Source: Dolomedes plantarius (Eukaryota; Arthropoda; Arachnida; Araneae; Dolomedidae). Taken from it: DNA of 64,000 bases. The stretch is taken from the NCBI GenBank assembly GCA_907164885.2, contig OU015490.1, positions 12,719,966 to 12,783,965 on the forward strand, given 5' to 3'. Below, in pieces: positions 58,680-64,000 of this stretch (positions within the stretch are counted from its first letter, which is position 1; each line of letters opens with the position of its first letter). Under the pieces are notes generated by a model, which saw only the letters and a list, made by a program, of their open reading frames with translations, ran no database searches and was not told the origin of the DNA. Both the position numbers and the translations under genes were made by a program.

Positions 58680-59644
58680 CAGTAACCACCGGTTATAGTG
58701 ATCAGTGGTTATAAGAATCAACCGTTTATAAGAATCTATATCGCGAAAACAAAAGCAAATGTATTATTCCCATGTTAAAATTTTCGCTTTAAAGAATCAG
58801 TCCACCGGTTTTAAGAATCAGCTTACACTCTTCGCTTTCCTTTCATTTTTCCAAAAAGGCCACTTAACCCTCAAAAGGCTTGAAGTTATTTCTTTATTTT
58901 TTTAAAGAAGGACTGATAAGATGGGAGAGAATACAGTCGTAAAATGCATCCCTTTCGTTGTTAGACATAATATAATAGTTTCCCCTTAAACGCTTTATCT
59001 AAACACTGTCCTATTAGCTTGACCCAGGAGCATCTCATCCGACCGGGTGAGATTTCACCTTTCTCCACTCACAAACAAAAACGGAGACACTTTTTTCCAC
59101 CTCCCACATCATGGTTCGGGTCCCTGGACCCTGAAACAAATAAATCTTCGGCGAAGTGTCCACTATCCCTCAGGCAAACGTGACATTAGTAGATTCAGCA
59201 CGTTATCAAACTGTGAAACGTAAGCTAGAACGTGAATCTTTGTCTAAGAATATTGGCATTGAAAGAGGTATAGAGAGCCTCCTGAAAACTTCATTATGTC
59301 AAACTACCATAGAAAACTCCTGTAGTTGAAATGTTAAAACTGTTAAGCAGGTATGTTGTAACAAATATTTGATTTTTTTCTTCCCTTACAATATATAATC
59401 ATGTGTATCTACTTATAGGTCTAGAAATTTAGTTGTATTATTAAAATTATAAAAAATAATTTTAATAAAAGATAATTAACGTAAATTAAAGAGTATTTTA
59501 TGGTAAATTATCCCATATATGTATATATAGGTATGTGTGTGTGTGTACCTGTCCAAAAACGTAAATTTCGGCTATAAGAATCAACCGCTTATAAGAATTA
59601 AAAACAGTAATAACAAACGTGATTCTTATAAGCGGAAATCACTG
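58680..59644. mobile_element. Pogo-like non-autonomous element
   Basis: The left end CAGTAACCACCGGTTATAGT and the reverse of the right end, CAGTGATTTCCGCTTATAAG, are inverted with TA outside each (58678-58679 and 59645-59646). TTATAAGAATCAACCG occurs several times near both ends, a sub-terminal repeat arrangement as in pogo/Tigger-type elements. No convincing transposase frame remains; a GC-richer inner segment (about 59030-59160) may be a separate insertion. Confidence 0.6.
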
Positions 59645-59646
59645 TA

Positions 59647-60530
59647 CTTAAAGAAATCAACAAGGAAGTACTTTTACCCAGCCAAGACTTGTGTATACAA
59701 GAAGATACAAGGGGAACCAGACTCGTTGGAGCAAAGTCGATATAAAATCAAGGGTACGAACGGAGGGGAAATATGCAAGCGGATTGATCCTGACGTTAAT
59801 TAAAAATCACTCGCAATCTAATTGGGTAATGTGCGCTGTTATTTAAAATGATAGTCACCCCTATTTCCCTCTAAAATAGATATTTCAAGAATAACTTTAT
59901 CACCTTAAAGACCTTAAATTTGTAATGAAGCGAATAACGATTTATTATCAAACAAGCAGGTAAGAAAATCACAGTTTTCTACAGCTAAAGAAGCAAATCT
60001 AATGAAAGATATAAAATTAAAGAGAGATACTAATCATTTTGCATGTCAGCTTGGACAATGTTTTGCAAAACCAGTTAGGGAATCAGTTTATTTTGCTAAA
60101 GGGTCATATGATCCACCCATCTCATTTGTCCCCTTCAAGCATGCCCAAATACTGCACAGTTAGTTATTTTTGCTGTAGCATATTTCTGAAACTACTATGG
60201 AGATCATCCTTTTATACATTGAATCCGTGTCATCATTCGTGGAGTAGTTCTGCTTACACAGAGTTAATTATATATTGAAGATCCACGTAATCCGAATTGA
60301 AGGGGTTTACCGCAATTTCTATTTGACAGCAATGTCACACAATGCTTTTCTGTATCACGATCATACGTTGCGTGAATGACTATTCTTCTCGCGTAATTCA
60401 CATACCTAGTAATAGCTAGATATGTGCCTATTAGCTAGGTGCCTAGGTATGTGCCTATGAGCTAGGCGATGTCCTGGACAAATATTCGCATTTCTTTTGC
60501 AGGGTTATACTCTTTGCCACCTGCTCAGCA
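59647..60530. other. No gene recognised
   Basis: The frame at 60039-60278 has no recognisable domain. A GTGCCTATTAGCTAGG-type short repeat occurs two to three times near 60410-60470. Confidence 0.35.
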
Positions 60531-60536
60531 ATGCCA

Positions 60537-60582
60537 ACTACAGCGCCACCTACCTAATCAATTATGTAGGTGGTGCTGTAGT
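60537..60582. repeat. Near-perfect hairpin, 17-bp arms
   Basis: ACTACAGCGCCACCTAC (60537-60553) and GTAGGTGGTGCTGTAGT (60566-60582) are complementary with one G:T-type mismatch. The loop is 12 bp (CTAATCAATTAT). It is GC-rich in AT-rich surroundings. Confidence 0.85.
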
Positions 60583-60822
60583 TCTACTGCGGTGCTGCAA
60601 GTTTAAGGATAAAGCACTTGTATTTAATCGGGGTAGGGTGAGTTTGGTCGTAAATTTCTTTTCTGTGTTGTTCTTTTCTGTACTATTGTAGTGTAATTTC
60701 AAATGATTTTGACTTCCTGCCTTTAACCTCTTCTGTACCAGTGGGTCCCCGTATGGATCCATGGCCTGATTCTCCACAAACAGAACTATAAAGTAACTTT
60801 TTTATGTAATTTTTACATAAAT

Positions 60823-61016
60823 CGATGTAGATATCGTTATATTTCTATATGTATCGATTTAGATATCGTTATATTTCTATGTGTATCGATTTAGACATCG
60901 TTATATTTCTATGTGTATCTATTTAGATATTGTTATATTTCTATATGTATCTATTTATGTATCGTTATATTTCTATGTGTATCTATTTAGGTATCGTTAT
61001 ATTTCTATATGTATCG

Positions 61017-61018
<2 letters not shown>
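60823..61018 (+). repeat. 32-bp minisatellite
   Basis: Six units of about 32 bp share ATCGTTATATTTCTAT and GTATCGATTTAG, with starts at 60833, 60865, 60897 and so on. Substitutions such as TATCTATTTAG mark some units. Confidence 0.9.

Positions 61019-61066
<48 letters not shown>
61019..61066. repeat. (TA)n microsatellite
   Basis: A pure TA run of about 48 bp directly after the minisatellite. Confidence 0.9.
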
Positions 61067-61069
<3 letters not shown>

Positions 61070-61070
<1 letters not shown>

Positions 61071-61517
61071 AGATTTAAATACCGATACCTATATCTCTTC
61101 TTATTAATATGAATAAAAGCATCTCATATATCTGAAAACTACTAATTGATATTTTAAATCCAAACTCCCGAAAAACTGGTTGTTCATGTAATTTTCATAT
61201 ACATATGCTGGTACGGAAGGGGTTAATGGGGTTGTTTTTTGGCTAGACCTACATCCTATTCAGAAAGTTCCCCCTTTAGATGACCGACTCGGTTAGGCCT
61301 CCTGATGAAGAGACCGGTATATTGTCTCGCCAGGCTTTGTTTTATTTTTCGTTTTTGCTTTTATACTTCGATTTCTATAATTATATAGTCCCCATAGATT
61401 GAACAACTAACTTAATTTCATGTAATATATAGTGTATGACTGAAATAGTCAAAATTAAAATATTTGAGTGATTTTTAATAAAACCTGTGAATGTAAATAA
61501 AACTTGACATTTAAAAA
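61070..61517. other. No gene; degenerate hammerhead-like motif
   Basis: CTGATGA at 61302-61308 is followed by a short stem (GAGAC paired with GTCTC). The GAAA expected next in a hammerhead ribozyme core is replaced by GCCA, so any ribozyme here is dead. Nothing else is recognised. Confidence 0.3.
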
Positions 61518-61519
61518 TA

Positions 61520-62928
61520 CACTGCTGGCCACTGTAAATGCAACACCCTGAAGGAAACATGCAAATAACATGAAATTTACAACATGCATTAGCGGAGGTG
61601 AGATATGCAAATGATTAGAATTTCAGCGCAGACGCACATCACGCGCGCCTGTGGCGCCACTTCAAAGCGCTATTTAAGGCTTGGAGATTTCGACGATTTC
61701 AAGTTCGGCAATTGTGTTTTTCTTGTGGTTTTTTCTAAAAAACGATCAATTATGCCTCGTCGAAAACAGCGATCATCTTTTGATCAAGTATCCGAGTTCG
61801 ACAGAGGAAGGATAGTGGCCTACCGGGATTGTGGATTATCTTTCAGGGAAATCGGTAGTCGTGTTGGACGAAACCAAACAACTGTAATGCGGATATGTGA
61901 TCGTTGCATGCAGGAGGGTGCGACGGACCGGCGTGTTCGATCGCATCCACCTCAGTGCACCACTTCACGTGATGACAGGCAAATTGAGCTCGTGGCAGTG
62001 ACGGATCGCTCAGTCACATCACGAACCATAGCACAGCACATGCAGTCTGTAACGCATCATCCAGTGTCTGCGCGTACCATTCGACGCCGTTTACAACAGA
62101 GTGGTCTGTCCGCAAGACGTCCATTGCTTTGTTTACCCTTGACGCAGAACCACAGACGTCTCCGCCGTCAATGGTGCGATGACAGAAGGATGTGGACGGC
62201 AGAATGGAATGCAATTGTCTTTACTGACGAGTCACGCTTCTGTCTGCAACACCACGATGGTCGCATTCGAGTCTGGAGACTCCGTGAAGAGAGGATGCTG
62301 AACATCTGCGTTATGCACCGCCACACTGGTCCTGCACCGGGTATTATGGTATGGGGCGGTATTGGATATCACTCTCGCACACCTCTAGTACGCATTGCCG
62401 GTACTTTAAACAGCCAGCGCTACATCTCCGAGGTGTTGGAGCCAGTTGTCCTTCCTTACCTTCAGGGCTTGCCCACAGCCAAATTTCAACAGGATAATAC
62501 GCGACCACACGTGGCACGCATTGTCCAACGGTTCTTCGTCAATCGCCAGATTGAATTGCTTTCCTGGCCGCCTCGCTCTCCGGATCTTTCGCCTATAGAA
62601 AACATGTGGTCCATGGTTGCTCTACGATTGACCCAGATTCCATCCCCAGCTGCCACAGCAGATCAACTTTGGCAACGTGTGGAAGCTGCTTTGTCTGCTG
62701 TACCCCAAGAACTCATCGAAAGTCTCTTTGAATGAATGCCGAGGCGTGTGGCAGCGGTGATCTTCAACAATGGCGGCTACTCTGGCTACTGATTTTGGCA
62801 GGAACCACACTTCACAGAAGTCTATAAATTTAATCATTTGATACTTGGTCAACATGTTATCTACAAAATAAATTTTGTTGTGATATCTCCTGTCTTTCTT
62901 GGTGTTGCAATTTGGGTGGCCAGCAGTG
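61520..62928 (+). mobile_element. Tc1-type transposon, twin copy 2
   Basis: The ends are CACTGCTGGCCACTGTAAAT and, in reverse, CACTGCTGGCCACCCAAATT, with TA outside each (61518-61519 and 62929-62930). At 1409 bp it differs from its twin at 46567-47972 by scattered substitutions and single-base gaps only. Confidence 0.93.
61752..62735 (+). pseudogene. Tc1-family transposase, near-intact
   Basis: This is the best preserved transposase in the window. The frame runs open upstream to 61605, but the ATG at 61752 (MPRRKQRSSFDQVSEF) matches the twin and the usual family start. It has both N-terminal helix-turn-helix regions and the DD34E triad in IVFTDESRF, FQQDNTRPH and SPDLSPIENMW. A single TGA at 62733-62735, where the twin has TCA, removes the last 19 residues or so (to 62792), including MPRRVAAVI. 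The catalytic core is untouched, so residual activity cannot be excluded from sequence alone. Confidence 0.93.
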
Positions 62929-62930
62929 TA

Positions 62931-64000
62931 TATTAATATATATTGGAACTCAGAAAAAAGGAACATATTTAAAGGCAAAGAAAGATAAATATTCAAAACA
63001 TATGCAAAAGATGTTCCGATGTGCCTACTGAACTGGAAGAATTTTTTTTTTCGAATTTTGATGCAAACTCAACAAAAATTCCTCGTGATAGGAGAAATAT
63101 TTTTAAATGTAAGAATATTTCAAGATATTTGTTGTTTCTATTTTTTTAAGATTTCTAAGTATTAATCAACTATGTTTTAATGAATTATTGTTTAAAATAT
63201 ATTATAAGTTATGCAAAAGCGCCTTTGCTTGGTTTATATTAGAACATAACTTCAGTTTTTATTCGTTCATTTGCTTAAGACGAAATTCAAATCACAAAAC
63301 ACATACCTTTATACGTAGCATTAAAAGAATGCGATATTACATAGAATTTTGATCATCCTTATTTCAGTTAACGCATCTTTACTATACTTAGACTTTAATT
63401 TCATGTTGTTTCAATACAATCATTTAATTTTTTAACGAACATTAAATACGAACTGGAGTAGTGTTTAACCTCTATATGAATAAGCGGAACTTTCGCGGAA
63501 TTATGTACCATTTTAATCAAATTCCCATCTAAGCTTCTTCAAAAAAGACTGTGAAAAATTTTATTTTAATATATTTTATCATAACGGAGAAAAGCTTAAA
63601 AACACTTGCGATTTTATGCAAGTGATAAATGAAATTTTTCTAAATGAAATCAAAATTAATACCCATTTAAATAATTTGGTCACTTCCATGACTTCTGTAG
63701 TTTGAAAGAGAACGATGACTTGATTTGCTATTTATATGCTGACCAGGCTTTAGTGAATTTTGTAATTCAGTTGCAAAATTTGGGGCATTTATTTATTAAA
63801 CAATGTATTTATGTCATTCGAAACGAAAAAGCAATATTGAATGTAAAGAGGAAGTCTGAAGGATACTTGAGACCATGAATGACTGGCTTTTAGCAAACAC
63901 AGAAAATATAAATATCTCTAGATAACCATTTAAAAATATAAAGATCAGAAGGATATTTAAATGCAGAAACAGGGGGATTATGAATGGATTTATTTATAAT
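62931..64000. other. AT-rich stretch, nothing recognised
   Basis: No coding region or repeat boundary is seen to the end of the window. Confidence 0.4.

Noticed and set aside
60881..61112. Overlapping frames rich in Ile, Tyr and Phe
   Set aside because: They are translations of the 32-bp minisatellite and the TA run.

Overview
The window is a stretch of AT-rich eukaryotic DNA with no convincing intact host gene. Almost everything recognisable is transposon or repeat. Tc1/mariner elements with TA target sites, a Ty3/gypsy LTR retrotransposon with a lysine/glutamate-rich gag, many tRNA-derived SINEs and long (TA)n tracts suggest an arthropod, most likely a chelicerate such as a spider. That assignment is an inference from repeat types, not from a marker gene.

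Layout. 1-9 kb: a TTAA-flanked inverted-repeat element with a second one nested inside it, SINE and hAT remnants, and a 300-bp direct duplication. 9-15.5 kb: SINEs, dispersed repeats and a 5'-truncated Tc1 copy. 17.2-23.8 kb: a complete but mutated LTR retrotransposon on the minus strand, inserted in a (TA)n tract. 24.1-25.0 kb: a satellite with a period near 140 bp. 28.4-32.2 kb: a LINE tail, a decayed copy of an unnamed arthropod protein family, and a full-length DD41D mariner-like element with one frameshift. 35-38 kb: SINE, duplicated segment and a probable solo LTR. 38.4-48 kb: three Tc1-type transposons, each with both ends. 48-60 kb: miniature elements, SINEs, one possible host exon, and a dispersed repeat carrying a nested miniature DNA transposon. 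60.5-62.9 kb: hairpin, minisatellite and the best preserved Tc1-type transposase.

The most notable object is the LTR retrotransposon. Its pol order is protease, integrase, reverse transcriptase, RNase H, so integrase precedes reverse transcriptase as in Ty1/copia, although the sequence is Ty3/gypsy-type. Its capsid region resembles a SCAN domain. This combination matches the Gmr1-like clade, which I know mainly from deuterostomes and from which the vertebrate SCAN domain is thought to derive. It also has a 55-bp tandem array in its leader and a 23-nt match to the tRNA-Gln 3' end.

The genes here do not form a host pathway. Each transposase or polyprotein serves its own element, and all carry at least one disabling change. 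Boundaries come from inverted repeats and target duplications read by eye, so those of old elements may be off by a few bases.
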